From the NCBI RefSeq assembly GCF_052857255.1, contig NC_135505.1:41377864-41441863 (forward strand): a stretch of 64,000 nucleotides of DNA, written 5' to 3'. Numbering within the stretch: position 1 is the first letter of the stretch; each line of letters opens with the position of its first letter. Positions 10,565-21,419 of the stretch are shown in pieces. The notes beneath the pieces were generated by a model. The model did not search any database, was not told where the DNA came from, and saw nothing but the letters and a program-made list of their open reading frames with translations. The stretch is from Amblyomma americanum. Taxonomy: Eukaryota; Arthropoda; Arachnida; Ixodida; Ixodidae. The translations under genes were made by a program, and so were the position numbers.

Positions 10565-10798
10565 TCCAGCTATGCGCACTCGTCGCTCTCCATCACCCCG
10601 ACGCCACTCCTCCTCGCGTCCGCCGCAAAACTAGTCGGCGCAACCGATGGTGATGAGGTCGCTGGATGTCTGCCGCCGGAAGAGATACCGCTGCCTGTGG
10701 TGATGTTACGGAAAAAAGTGAATGTGTTAGTGGATGGTGTACCTGTGACGGCCTTAGTGGATACCGGTGCTACTGTTACAGTTATGACTGCTGTGTTT
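10565..10798 (+). pseudogene. Ty3/Gypsy remnant: gag end and retropepsin N-terminal half
   Basis: An Arg/Ser/Pro-rich stretch (RRSPSPRRHSSSRPP, 10575-10620), typical of the Gag C-terminus of tick Gypsy elements, is followed by a protease segment whose active-site motif ALVDTGATVTVM lies at about 10750-10788. Retropepsins dimerise, and this Asp-Thr-Gly is the catalytic triplet. The protein is interrupted at 10798 by a LINE insertion and continues at 11710. No LTR was found for this copy. Confidence 0.75.
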
Positions 10799-11717
10799 AA
10801 GTAATAATATTAATAACACTCTACCCGACCACCATGCGGTACATGATGACAGGGAGCCCAGAGTAAAAGCTGCCCACTGACAACTTGACACAGCCCTGGA
10901 CCCCCTAAATTTTGGCAACAGAAATGAAGGTCGAAATGAAAACTTATTACAATGGAAGAAAAGGTAACATAAGCTGTCACGAAATAGCACTTCAAGGCGA
11001 AAAAAATATACGATCACAAAAAATAAAAGAACACCAACAAAACGTTAGCACAGCCACCCATGGACACCTTAGATATTACAGAGATTTGCGTTAACAAGCA
11101 AAGCCAATAGCACTATCACAAAATATGCGTTCAAGAAGAAAAAAACATGAAAAAAGTCAAAAAAGTTATGTGTGAGAGAAGAATAGTTCCGCCAAACGTT
11201 TATGAGAAATATTCCGCAAATTTATGTTATCTTCTAGAAGTTCATTCAATATTCGTGGCAGCCTATTTTGTAGCTTATGTAGACCGTAGCTCGTCCGATA
11301 CGCTTTTATTCTCCATTGGGTCCTGCTTCTTGTTTCATACGTCGGAGTGTGATTGTCTAAATCTGCTAGCGTTTGAAGGAAGTGTGTGTGATTAAATAAT
11401 TCTAGTTTGAAAGCTCGACACAGACGATAAGGAAACATGTTTGGTATGGGAATTATTTCATGCTTCGGGAAAAGTTCGGCGGTGTGATAACACCGCGGAA
11501 AGTTTTCAAGAAGGCGCAGAAAACTTTTTTGCAGTACGTATACCTTTTGAAGTTTTTTCTGAGTTGTAGCACCCAAGACTGAGCCACAATAAGTAAGCCG
11601 AGAATTAGAAATGGTGTGCTAAATTTAGACCATCGCAGATTTTAGGAGTACGTGGCCATTACGGTAAAGAAGATCAAGAATTTGGGATAATTTTATGATT
11701 ATGTGTAATCTGTGTTT
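10791..11717 (-). mobile_element. 5'-truncated LINE inserted in Gypsy protease
   Basis: Insertion of 911 bp (10799-11709) flanked by the direct repeat CTGTGTTT (10791-10798 and 11710-11717). The minus frame at 11576-11166 encodes the C-terminal end of a CR1/L2/Jockey-type protein: VYVLQKSFLRLLENFPRCYHTAELF, then a helical segment ending NLRNISHKRLAELF before the stop. About 360 bp of 3' UTR follow, down to an AT-rich tail at 10799-10815. Only the C-terminal domain and 3' UTR are present, as expected from abortive reverse transcription. Confidence 0.85.
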
Positions 11718-12110
11718 CCTAGGACGTAAAGTTTTGTTTCAGTGGGACACAAATGTCTTTTCTTTTGTGTGAGTGGCGAACCATTGCGATGAAGTTGTAG
11801 TGTGCAGTGCTAAGGTTTCCCTGAATGGTGAAGTGTTCAGAACGGAAATTGCGGTGCTAGCCCGGTCGACTCACGACTTCATTCTTCCCTCGACTTTTTG
11901 GAGATGTGCGGCGCTTACATCGGCTGCCACATCGGTGAGCTCAGCGTCGGCAAATGTTTCACCACCGGCCTTGGGGAAGGAAGATACGGTCGTGCCTCCT
12001 TTTCCGGCTGTATGCGTACCGGTTTCCAGCCCCGACATCGCTCTCGACCTGTTGGATGTGACTGTGTGGAGCCGAACCATTTCTCCTGCATGAAGTGGAA
12101 TGACTTGCTT
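11710..12110 (+). pseudogene. Ty3/Gypsy remnant: retropepsin C-terminal half
   Basis: Continues the protease interrupted at 10798. RKVLFQWDTNV is read at about 11722-11755. A shifted frame reads VSLNGEVFRTEIAVLARSTHDFIL (about 11815-11886), the usual beta-strand and 'hDvILG' region of Gypsy proteases. The CGAYIGCHIGELSV segment then appears in another frame from about 11903. At least three frame changes and a stop show long decay. Similarity fades by 12110. Confidence 0.7.
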
Positions 12111-12140
12111 CCTCATGCCGTGGTTTTACCGGGTGTGTGT

Positions 12141-12146
12141 ATATAC

Positions 12147-12176
<30 letters not shown>
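12141..12176. repeat. (TA)n microsatellite
   Basis: Alternating T/A with two small interruptions, directly upstream of a PLE terminal fragment. Confidence 0.9.
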
Positions 12177-12178
<2 letters not shown>

Positions 12179-12184
12179 CACCAA

Positions 12185-12330
12185 AAAAGGCTGGTCCTGA
12201 CACTCGAAAAAATCTGGTCCTCCAGCCGAAACGTCGTGAGTTAAATCCGGTTATGTTTCTTCAATTTTTGGTGATTTTATATTATATTGACCAAATCAGC
12301 TGCCAGAAATCACTTTTGGTATATATATAG
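12185..12330 (+). mobile_element. PLE 3' terminal fragment, copy A, between (TA)n tracts
   Basis: About 130 bp, from CACTCGAAAAA to CAGAAATCACTTTTGG, is nearly identical to 22743-22860 and homologous to 19705-19810. It includes the hammerhead-like hairpin at 12202-12236. The preceding 20 bp contains a partial duplicate of the hairpin arm. It sits between (TA)n tracts at both ends, a common setting for Penelope-like elements. Confidence 0.75.
12202..12236 (+). ncRNA. Hammerhead-ribozyme-like hairpin, variant core
   Basis: CTGG-TCCT-CCAG stem-loop followed by CGAAACGTC, as in hammerhead stem II plus the GAAAC strand. The strand that should read CUGAUGA reads CUCGAAA. PLEs are known to carry minimal hammerheads in their terminal repeats. 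The altered core makes self-cleavage doubtful. Confidence 0.5.
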
Positions 12331-12384
12331 ACGAAAGATGATAAGAAGTAATAAACGTTTTCTTACCATTAAAATAGAATAAAA

Positions 12385-14545
12385 ACGAAAAATGAAAAAG
12401 AGGAGGTTCTCTTCCCCACCACCTCAGGGCTGCCTTGGAAAGGCACTCGAGGTGTCGCTCGTCACGGAATTTGCCGAGGGAAAATGTTTAGAGGTAGATA
12501 ACGCCGTGAACTACGTTGCGTCGGTTATTGCTGAGTCATTTAAGAAAGACGATAGGGTAATCGCTCCAAATGATAGAGCAGCACAGGATAGCACAATAGA
12601 AAACAGCAAAGAACTGACCAACCTTAACTGGAAAATGGCGGAAGCATACGTTCCAAAATGCACGTCCGCAGGGATAGAAGAAATTCCCAATCAAGTTAAT
12701 TAATGAATTTGACCCAAGAGGCAAGGAGACGCTGATAAAAGCATTAGAGACAATCATAAAAAAATAAAGAATTTCTGCACAGCTGGAAACGGAGTAAAAT
12801 GAATTTGATTTAAAAAGGTGATAAGACGAACATCAAATCCTTCCGACGGATTACGATATCAAGCTGGCAATGCAGATGGTGAAAACAAAAATGCGTTCAT
12901 GCGTGTAAAGTAATAGAATGCTCGGAGAACTTCCGAACGGGTTTAGAAGTGGTAGGCGTTTAGATGATAGCCTTTTCGTGCTTACGAAGTCCATAGAGAT
13001 AGCTAAGGCGGAAAACAGACCTCTGTATTAAGCTTTCCTGGACACATGCGGTGCATACAACAACGTGAACAGGAATTCCTGTGGAACATGTTAAAAATGA
13101 TGGTGTCGTTCATGAGGTAATTGATTTTTTACAGGAAATATATCGAGAAAATGAAGTTGAAATAATGTGGGAAGAAATTCAATGTACAACTGTCGAGCTA
13201 CACAAAGGATTAAGCAAGGCTGTCCTCTATCACCGCTGCTGTTCATGGTTTATATGGTGAGTATGGAACGAAGGCTGCAAGGAAGCAATGTAGGTTATAT
13301 TCTGTCATAGATTAAGCGAAAGGGTTATTGAGCAGCGACTACCGGCTTTAATGTATGCGGATGATATTGTACAGTTAGCAGATAGCCAGAAGTATTTGCA
13401 AACTTTGGTAAATTCCTGTGGAGACGAAGGAGACAGAATATGTTTCAGTTTCAGCGCAACTAAGTCAGGTGTAATAGCTGTCAACGTTACAACAGATCAG
13501 GAGCTTACAATAAAAGGCTAATAAATACCGCGAGCGGCGAAATGCAAATATTTCGGGGTATGGGTAAACGAGCAGCAGGATTACACAGAAAAACATGGAC
13601 AGTCTCTCATAGCAAAAAGGCGAAAAGGTGCCGGAATAATGAAACATAGGGCATGCGAGGGGGGGGGGGGGGAGGTACAAAAGGTATGAAGTACTGAGAG
13701 GTATTTGGAAAGGAATAATGTTGCCGGGGCTCATTTTCGGGAATGCGTTCCTATGATTAAGGGCAGAAGTTTCGTCGAGATTAGAAATAATTCAGAGAGC
13801 TGTTGGAAGATTAGCACTGCGTGCCCACGAAAAAAAAAAAACGAGGCACTACGGGGGGATATGGGCTGGGCATCGTTCGATGCACGGGAGGCTCAGAGTA
13901 ATAAATACTAAACGAAGAATGCCTGATGAAATGGGACGATACCAGGTGGGTAGCTAAGGTATTTAAACACCTATACCGAAAGAGCGTTGACTCACACTGA
14001 AGGAAAAGGACTGGGAAGCTAAACAGTAAGTATGCCAGTCGGGGACGGATAAAGACAGATCACTAATCGACCGGTTAAAAACGCAGAAGGTAAAAATTGG
14101 ATAAATTCAATGGCAAAGAAGCACAGTGTAGAACTATATCGATACTGTAAACAGGTGATCAGGAAGGAAGCGTTTTATGATTACTCAAGAGGCAGTGCCC
14201 TACTCTTTGGAGCTAGGTCAGTGTGTCTTAGAACGCGCAGATATAAAAAGAAATTTAACGAAAAAGATGACACAGGTGCTGTGTGGTAAATCTGTATAAA
14301 CAATAAAACACCTCACACTAAAATGGGATGGTATCAATCCCGATGTCGGTGCAGGCACAGTCACTCTTCTGAGGCCCAAGGGTTTAGAGATAACAGTAGT
14401 CATGTAACTAAAACTGCCGTGGAAATGAGCAAAAAGCGATTGGAAAATTGGTGTCTAAAAAAGAAGAGATGTGACATACGGTTAAAAGTGTAGGAAGACG
14501 TATTTAAAGAAAATGGCGAATTTTAATAACTTCCAACACAGTTAA
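12385..14545 (+). pseudogene. Decayed LINE with RT and C-terminal domain
   Basis: Reading across frames on plus, recognisable blocks appear in order. A pre-RT region lies at about 12400-12700. LPNGFRSGRRLDDSLFVLTKSIE follows at about 12930-13000, then QGCPLSPLLFMVYMV at about 13205-13255, the catalytic MYADDIV at 13351-13371, and SATKSG. A downstream domain holds GIMLPGLIFGNAFL-like and GSALLFGAR-like blocks (13700-14220). Stops and frameshifts are frequent throughout. Block order matches tick LINEs of the RTE or a related clade. The clade is not assigned firmly. Confidence 0.75.
13659..13672 (+). repeat. Poly-G run (14 G) inside LINE remnant
   Basis: Homopolymer within the post-RT part of the decayed LINE. 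Confidence 0.95.
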
Positions 14546-16389
14546 GCAAAAATAAAAGAAAAAACTGAGCATGCTGGCAACTGCCATCCCACCATTTCGA
14601 AGGGGAGGCTCCTACATTCCATCCATCCGTCCGCCTATAGACCTCCTGCATGTTTGTAAACAAACGAGGTGGCGCTGCAGTCGCTAGCGGGCTCGCGGTA
14701 GGCAAAAGGCCAGGGAGTGGCGTCGCGGAGAGGTGTTGAGTGCGGGTTTTCAAGACTTGAAGGCACGTTTTCAGTTTCTGCGAATCCAAGCAGTGGTTAA
14801 TGCTTTCAACTTAGTAATTTCTCGAAGTACACGAGCTCCCGTTGGCCACATGGGGCGTATTCAGACAAATAGTTCGCCACTGTGTTTTGTACGTATGGTT
14901 AGTAGTAAACGGAAAGCGTTTCTGCCGTTGATTTCTACGCTAGACATTGAATAAAATAATACGTTTTTGGCACTCTGCTCTAACCAGAATGATTTTACTT
15001 CTGGACAGTAGTGAGAGGAAGTGCTGGCGTTGTTTTGGCGGAGCACACGTGCGCTCACCTTCTGCTGACATACGTACCTGCCGCGCTGTGCGAAAAGTGG
15101 GGACGCTTCCTGTCCCCATTCTCCTCTGTCTCGCTTAAGCGCTGTTTTTAGCCGCGGGATCACGCACCAGCCAGGCCGACTTCTCGCCTCTTCTAAAACT
15201 GGTGGATTTGGTGGAAATTTTTGATTTCTAGAATTATTTTTTTTCTTAACCATGGGGTCTTCTGTTTCGTGACGAAAATTATAGTAAAAATTACTTTTTT
15301 TTAAATGTGTGGTCATCAAAAATTGCGAGGAAAATTCTTTGATTTCTTTGAGGCTTTTTTTGAGTTTGGGGCAGCATTTCTTTGACAAAAGCATAAGCGA
15401 AGAGGCCAAAACCGAGGAAATAAACGTTAAGGATCGTTTTCTGACCTTTCACATTTTCTGCGATTGGCATCGCACACACCTTCATAATTTCTTAACGCAT
15501 TAAAGTGGAAATTGAGGAGTGTAATAAATCTCGATATTTTTTCCTACACGTGCAGTACTATATGTTAGTTATTTTGTAAGAAACGTTTTCATGTAGCTAT
15601 GCATGCATAAGTACTGATAATCTAGAAAGAAACTAATAGCGTAATATACAGAACAGGGCTTTGTGAACATGCTTGCGTAAAAAAATTTTTGCTTACTTTC
15701 TACTCAATTATTTAAGGCCTTGAGGTAACTTGACGAGGGTGTTAATTATAAATATCCAAGAACTGCACCAGGTATAGCTAAAAATGAAACGCATTACTGA
15801 AACTAGCGTAGCAATTTAATATTTGCAACAAATTTAGTTACATATCACGTGCATAAATAACGAAAACCCTTTTCGTTGCCGCGCCACCTCTCAATCTCGC
15901 CACGTGTCTGTTAGTAGCACGCCTGCGGCCACTTCTTTCCAAACAAGCTTCGCGATCATGTGCTATCTCATGAAAAATGACACATGCATGATGCAATGGA
16001 AAAGCATGTGGCTTTTAGCACACATAAGGTACGCTATTCTAAGCACGCCAACGTGACCGCGCAAGAATTTACCGGAGTTCTTTCTACTCGAATCAAATAA
16101 TTACGTCTGTCATATTAGTAAACTCTTTCAAGTAAATAATAAATGTCATAAAACGCGCCATTAAAACACGCCGTGCTATTACCAAAAGAACGCATTGCTT
16201 GGAGGCGAGTGAACCTGCCGGCGCCCCGTGCACACCGGCTCAAATTGATAAATACGTGTGCAGCGACATATGTGCTTTTTTTTCATTGCGTAGTTATAAA
16301 CGCACTATGCTGATGTTCAGGTGAATGGACGCAGTAACTTACATGTTATTAAGTAGATTGAGTGGCAGTGCCAATCGACTCCCAGACTT
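14546..16389. other. No recognised feature
   Basis: Moderately GC-rich to 15150, then AT-rich with T homopolymers (15234-15302). A 182-codon minus frame (14861-15409) has low-complexity Lys-rich composition and no recognisable domain. Confidence 0.4.
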
Positions 16390-16665
16390 CGCGCTTTACT
16401 ACCGCAGCCCATTCCCCGTTAACCAGTTTCGTAATGCGGCATTTATCTGCGAGAAACCTATCGAGGCTAATTTAAATTTTCTTTTATGGTACTACGCGGA
16501 TCAAACAGTGACGCCGCTGGTCAATACATGCTGCTTCTGCAGTGCGCAGGCATGATGCAGCCGCCGGTAGCTGCGGTAGGCACGGGCAGGCGGAACCTGT
16601 TTTGCCTACCATGCGAAAGTCGATGCTGACATCAGCGCCACCGCATCTTCGTGACGTCGCGGGGT
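16390..16665 (+). repeat. Dispersed repeat, copy 2 (partner at 4270-4555)
   Basis: Same 280-bp sequence as at 4270-4555, one internal GC-rich repeat unit shorter. It ends directly against the 3' end of the minus-strand PLE fragment. Confidence 0.9.
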
Positions 16666-16669
16666 GGAC

Positions 16670-17452
16670 AAGCGTGAAGGGCTTGATCCCTGTGTTACAA
16701 TGAGGCTACATTCTAGAGAAACTAGTAGGTGGAGTGGGAATAGAGAGGAATGCCAACGAAGCCTCTTAAGAATGAAAAAACGTAGCAAAAAAATTCGGAA
16801 AAGAAAAAAAGGAAGGAGAACCTTTCTACAAGACTTACGCCCCAGCTTGTTACGTCTATTAAGCGTGTAAGCATGATGACAGCTCTTATGTTTCATTGAT
16901 GCCGGTCGAGACTTTGTTAAATTTGTGAATAAGGTACGATTCACAGCTCTCTCGGTCGTAATGTGTTTTGAACCTGGATTGGAGTACAACAGCTGCAAAG
17001 TTATCGTATGGGTGCCCAAGGTTGTTGACGTGTTTTGAAAGTGGGAGATTTGGCTGGGGTGTCCGTACATGTCATCTATGGTTGTATATGCGAATTCTGA
17101 ACGGCGTAACTGCTTGCCCCGCTTACTGAGCTTTACAGGTGCCGCATTCCAGGAGGTGGACAACATTAGCCCGGTCGCATGAGAAGTTTTCTTTTATCTC
17201 AAATGAGAAGAATGACGCTGTGCTTTTGGCACTAGTAGTTGTGATCAGCGGACAGAGTTTGCACGTAGGTTTATTGCATGGCGCGGATTCTCTGAAGCTA
17301 TGGTTGCCGACTGTAGACGATGTTATCATATCCCAGATGTTCCATGCACGCCTATACACAACACGTAGGGGAGCACGGATAACTTCTTTCATCCTTTCAC
17401 TCTGTAGAAGGATTTTGTGGTGCTTCTTAAGAACTGCGTTAACATTGGGCAT
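16670..17452 (-). pseudogene. PLE 3' fragment with GIY-YIG nuclease (inverted copy)
   Basis: The minus frame 17452-17123 reads a PLE C-terminal region with a Cys cluster (APCNKPTCKLCPLI) and the start of a GIY-YIG domain (NVVHLLECGTCKAQ). In a shifted frame it continues as SKHVNNLGHPYDNFAAV, THYDRESCESYLIHKF and STGINET before a stop. Below 16868 the 3' UTR matches 18690-18835. The GIY-YIG endonuclease of PLEs makes the target nick. Here it is frameshifted, lacks RT and is joined head-to-head with a second copy at 17459. Confidence 0.8.
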
Positions 17453-17483
17453 TGATGCCGAAAACGTAAAGACCAGACTTGAT

Positions 17484-18020
17484 AGTCAAGAAGAAGTTAT
17501 CTCTGCACCCCCAAGTGCTGTGTATAGGCATGCAAGGAACATCCGTGATATGATAACATCTTCTAAAATCGGCAACCGTAGCTTCAGAGGATTCGCGCCA
17601 TGCAATTAACATAGGTGAAAACTCGGTCCGACGATGACAACAACTACTAGTGCTAAAAGCACAGCGTCATCCTTCTCACTTGAGATAAAAGTTAACTTCT
17701 CGTGCGGCAGGGCTAATGTTGTCTACCTCCTGGAACGCGGTAACTGTAAACCTCGGCACGCGGGGCAAACAATTGGACCGTTCAAAATTCGCATGAACAA
17801 CCACAGATCACATGTGCGGACAGAGCAAAATCTCCCACATTTAAAACATGACAACAACCTTGGACACCTATTCGATAACTTTACAGCTATTTTATTCCAA
17901 TCGGGGATCAAAACACATTACGACAGTGAGAGCTGTGAATCGTACCTGATTCACCAATTTACCACAGTCTCGAGCGGCATCAACAAGACAGTAGGCCGGC
18001 TATCATGCTTACGCACTTAA
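17484..18020 (+). pseudogene. PLE GIY-YIG endonuclease domain (direct copy)
   Basis: AVYRHARNIRDMITSS and FAPCN at 17515-17607 end in a stop. After a frame change, 17634-18020 reads NVVYLLERGNCKPRHAGQTIGPFKIRM, then DNNLGHLFDNF, THYDSESCESYLIHQF and SSGINKTVGRLSC. The GQT and the Tyr/Glu-bearing SCESYLIH segment fit the GIY-YIG fold of PLEs. The Cys pair before the domain is partly lost relative to the inverted copy (the region after APCN is disrupted). No RT is attached. Confidence 0.8.
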
Positions 18021-18285
18021 TAGATGTAACAAATAATTAGCCTAGACTGACAGAACGGGTGGCAAAATGCATAGCAAGCATAGCTTCCGACGTGTGTGCT
18101 TTCTTTTTTTTCATGTCACTTGCATTGTCCAGCATTTAGTGTCAGTTTCATTTCCCTTCTTTTTTTTCTCAAATGGTGAATTGTCACGCATTGAAATATA
18201 TTGTCACACGCGTACTGTTAATTCCCGCCCCCTTTTTTGCCCCGTTTTTATTGTCATTTTTGCTGCCATGTCGGTCTTCGCTTCA

Positions 18286-18325
18286 TACATTGATGAACTG
18301 CCGTGGTCATGGCAGTGACCATTAT
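18286..18325 (+). ncRNA. Possible decayed hammerhead-like hairpin
   Basis: TTGATGA is followed by a perfect ACTGCC/GGCAGT stem with an 8-nt loop, then GACC. The 5' core is one base from CUGAUGA, but the GAAAC strand is absent. It lies about 270 bp downstream of the GIY-YIG stop. Confidence 0.3.
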
Positions 18326-18435
18326 ATTTTTTTACCCTGAACAATCTTGCAGTTTCATTTGTCTTGCGGTAGATTGTACTTGTCACTCATTGAGTTTGTT
18401 TATGGTGTTGTATTTATTGTTAGCCATGTTTTTTT

Positions 18436-18553
<118 letters not shown>

Positions 18554-18866
18554 CGCGTGTGAGTGTGTGTTTGTGCGGTGCTCGAATTAGGATTGATTAC
18601 AAACTTGTTTTTGCTGATGTGCTGTTCTGTATTCTGTCGTGTTGCCAACGCTTCTCTGAGTAGCATATTGCTAAGTTTTGTTGAAGGGCTGTTCTTTCCA
18701 TTTCCTTCTTTTTCTATTTTTCTCACTACTTTTTTTAGACACCTCGCTGGCATTCCTTTTTATTCCCCCAGCCCCTGCCAGTTTCTCTGGAATGTTGCCT
18801 CCTCATCACACAGGGGTCAAGCCCTTCATGCTTATCGCATAAATGCAGTGAAGAGCATATCCTCGA

Positions 18867-19431
18867 GGGCCTTTCTTAGGCCCGTATCACATGCAGCGAA
18901 TTTTTGCGCACCGACACTGCGAAAGCGGTGCCGCCACGCTGAGGCCGCAGTTCGATTGCCGCGCAGTCCTTTCATATGCAACCCAGAACCTGCGAATTCG
19001 TTCGGTTGAGACAACAGGGTTGCTAGATGGCTGCTTATCCAACCTGTGAATAAATGCGGTAGTAATGTAACATGGAATGTGTTTTTGTTGTAGTCATGCG
19101 CGCTTTTAGATACAAGATAACATTTCGTATCTTTTTATCAACGTAAACAGTTCCGAATTATTCGAAAAGTACATGATGGCCAAAGCTAAACCTGGACAAA
19201 GCTGGCCAAAGCCAAGCCTGACCAAGAGCGAAGCAGTGGATGCTCCCTATTGGTCAATTGGTCAATTGCAGAGCGAACACACCGACGCTGCGAATGTATT
19301 CCAACCGGGCGGAATTCATTCGCAAGCCGTCAGCGGCAAGAGAGGTTTCCCTCTCCAGCCGCAGACCGAATGATTTCGGAGTGCCGGATGGTGCACTTCG
19401 CAGCATGTGAAACGGGCTTAAAGCAGGCCTG
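18867..19431. mobile_element. Candidate non-autonomous TIR transposon (MITE)
   Basis: The left end (GGGCCTTTCTTAGGCCCGTA, then TCACATGCAGCGAA) and the reverse complement of the right end (CAGGCCTGCTTTAAGCCCGT, then TTCACATGCTGCGAA) match over about 33 bp. Similarity continues weakly inward (GCACCGACAC and GCGAATTCGTTCGG type words). No coding capacity. Exact ends and target duplication are unresolved. It interrupts the 3' region of the PLE. Confidence 0.55.
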
Positions 19432-19704
19432 ATTTGGTAGGGAGAAGATTCTCTCTTTTTATTTTATTATTCTTTTTTTGTTTTAAAATATGTTTATTAT
19501 TTTTACTATTTTGTGGCTCGCTACCTTCTGAACACCTGCATCCCGGTTAGGGGATCGCCTTGTTAGATTATCATCGATTCTGTGTCTCCTTTTTTAATTT
19601 TCTGCCTGGTCTCCTTCCCCTCCCCCTTGTTTGCACTCATGCTTTACGACGTTTTGTACCTTGCACACGCTTTAAAAATCCTGCCTGTTTCAAATCTTGT
19701 TGTA

Positions 19705-19740
19705 CACTCGAATAAGGCTGGTCCTTCAGCCGAAACGTCA
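19705..19740 (+). ncRNA. Hammerhead-like hairpin at PLE 3' end, variant core
   Basis: CACTCGAATAAGGCTGG-TCCT-TCAGCCGAAACGTC. Same architecture and same altered core (CUCGAA) as at 12202 and 22743. Confidence 0.5.
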
Positions 19741-19814
19741 TGAATTCAATCCTGTTATGTTTTCAATTTCTGTTGATTTTATGTTATATTGATCAATGAG
19801 TTGATAAGAAATCA

Positions 19815-20802
19815 ATTTTGGCTGATTCAGTTAAATGTTTCAAAATGCAAATTCATGCACATTTCACGAAAACATTCCAATCCTTATTTTCAATACACCC
19901 TGAACGCAATAGCTTTGTCACAAAATAATTCATACAGGTGTCTCCGTATTGAGATAACGACCAGTCTAACATGGGCAGACCACATAACGAAATTATGGGC
20001 TAGTGCTTCCGGCCCATTTGGCTTCATCATGAGGTCACTGGCCATGTCTGCCCCAGCTACCAGAGATCTAGCATATGTAACACATATTCGGAACAAACTT
20101 GAATACACCTCAGCAATATGAAACCCTCACCAGGCCTACCTGATTGACTCATTCGAGGCCATCCAAAACCTTGGCAGCACGTTTAATCTCCTCGCAGTAC
20201 AGACCTCGGATAAGTGTTACTGTCATGAAATCATTTCTGGGGCTCAAATCATTAGCCCTTCGACGAAAAATTTTAATTCTCTGCCTCTTCCAAAAACTGT
20301 ACTTTAACCTTCCAGGACTTCCCAAAAACCTTCTGCGCTTTCCGGTACAATCATCTCGCCGCTTATTCACTTCATTTAGCATACAGCGCTTGCACAGCTC
20401 CACCAATGCATGCAACAAATCGTTTCTTCTATTTGCTATTGAATTCTAGCATAACCTGCCCGAAAACACTGTTGTTGAGACTAATCCTTCCAACCTGGGG
20501 CAGCTACTCATCGGCCATTTCAAAGGAGAATAAAACTTTCCTATACCCAGTGTCAGCTACGATGCACTGCAAAACAATTATACACTTTATTGGACACGTT
20601 GAATTTGTGTATTGTGTATTTCGGTGTGCTTCTTCTTCACATTTTCTTTAATGGACTATATTAATTTGTTTCTCTTTTGCTTTTCCTAATTTTCTCTATT
20701 TTGTTTGTCTTTACATATGTTTGACCGTCGTAACACTTTGTATCCCCCTTTATGTAATGTCCCAACGGGACCCCTAAGGGTTAAGAAATGATGATGATAA
20801 TT
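19815..20802 (+). pseudogene. 5'-truncated LINE: C-terminal RT and 3' tail (CR1/Jockey type)
   Basis: The plus frame from 19815 reads WLIQLNVSKCKFMHISRK, then YRCLRIEITTSLTWADHITK and AYVTHIRNKLEYTSAI, the thumb and C-terminal region of a CR1/Jockey-type LINE. A Trp codon has become TGA at 20119-20121. A frameshift near 20165 moves the frame to the block SQYRPRISVTVMKSFLGLKSL, and the block FSIQRLHSSTNACNKSFLLFAIE (20370-20445) ends at another stop. The 3' UTR runs to an ATGATGATGATAA tail near 20802. The catalytic RT core is absent. Confidence 0.85.
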
Positions 20803-20807
20803 TATAT

Positions 20808-20832
20808 ATTATATATATAGGTATATATACTT
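20808..20832. repeat. (TA)n-rich tract
   Basis: Short AT alternation between the LINE tail and the next PLE-like terminal repeat. Confidence 0.7.
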
Positions 20833-20898
20833 AGTATTGAAAGGTAAACGTTTTTGCTTGCTAGAGTTAAAAGGCAAAGTTGAGAAATGCTTCATATA

Positions 20899-20974
20899 GA
20901 CAAATTTATGTTGATTTGGCGTTCCGGACAGAGCCTGTTTCTGTGTCAATGAAGGGTTTCTCATCTGTGCTCTG
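20899..20974 (-). repeat. 76-bp PLE-like terminal repeat, copy 1
   Basis: Identical to 25906-25982 except for about one base, and each copy is followed by a TA or TA/CA microsatellite. On the minus strand it folds as CATTGA-(ACAGA/TCTGT stem)-CCGGAAC, arranged like a hammerhead with a GGAAC in place of GAAAC. Confidence 0.6.
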
Positions 20975-20977
20975 ATT

Positions 20978-21000
20978 TTATATATATATATATATATATA
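20978..21000. repeat. (TA)n microsatellite
   Basis: 23 bp of alternating T/A directly left of the PLE at 21001. Confidence 0.9.
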
Positions 21001-21088
21001 TTCTGTAGGGGTTCCAATGCGCCAGTTTACAAGTGTAAGTACAGTATTACGACAAACGCGACTGTTCGTTTCAAAGGTTTATTGTTCC

Positions 21089-21122
21089 AACAGTTTCGGG
21101 AATGGTAGTCCCTACGTCAGGG
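21089..21122 (-). ncRNA. Hammerhead-like motif (minus strand), near-canonical
   Basis: On minus: CUGACGUA, then stem GGGA...UCCC with a 7-nt loop, then CGAAACUG. It differs from the CUGAUGA core by one substitution plus a base insertion and keeps GAAAC. It is placed about 300 bp outside the RT reading frame, as expected for a PLE pseudo-LTR. Confidence 0.6.
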
Positions 21123-21419
21123 CAGGCTTACAATGAAACAGTCTTGTCAATATAAGGACACAAAGCGGGCGAGGATGTATAAACTCCGCCCTCAAAGCAA
21201 ATTTGATCGTGAGGGCAAGGGGCCGTATAATGGACCGCGCAGCAGCTGCCACAGAGGCAGTGGCTGAATAAAACACAGAAAAACGCAGAGCAAAACAGGC
21301 AGGTGGAAATAGTAAAGGAGTAGAAAAGACAACGAATTTGAACAGCGGTAGAAAAGGGAAAGGAGTGTTAAACACGGCTCTCGGCACACCAGGAGGCCGA
21401 TAAGGAAACTGCACTTTTA

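Noticed and set aside
14861..15409. 182-codon minus-strand frame
   Set aside because: Lys/Ser-rich low-complexity translation with no motif. Sequence is largely AT-rich intergenic.
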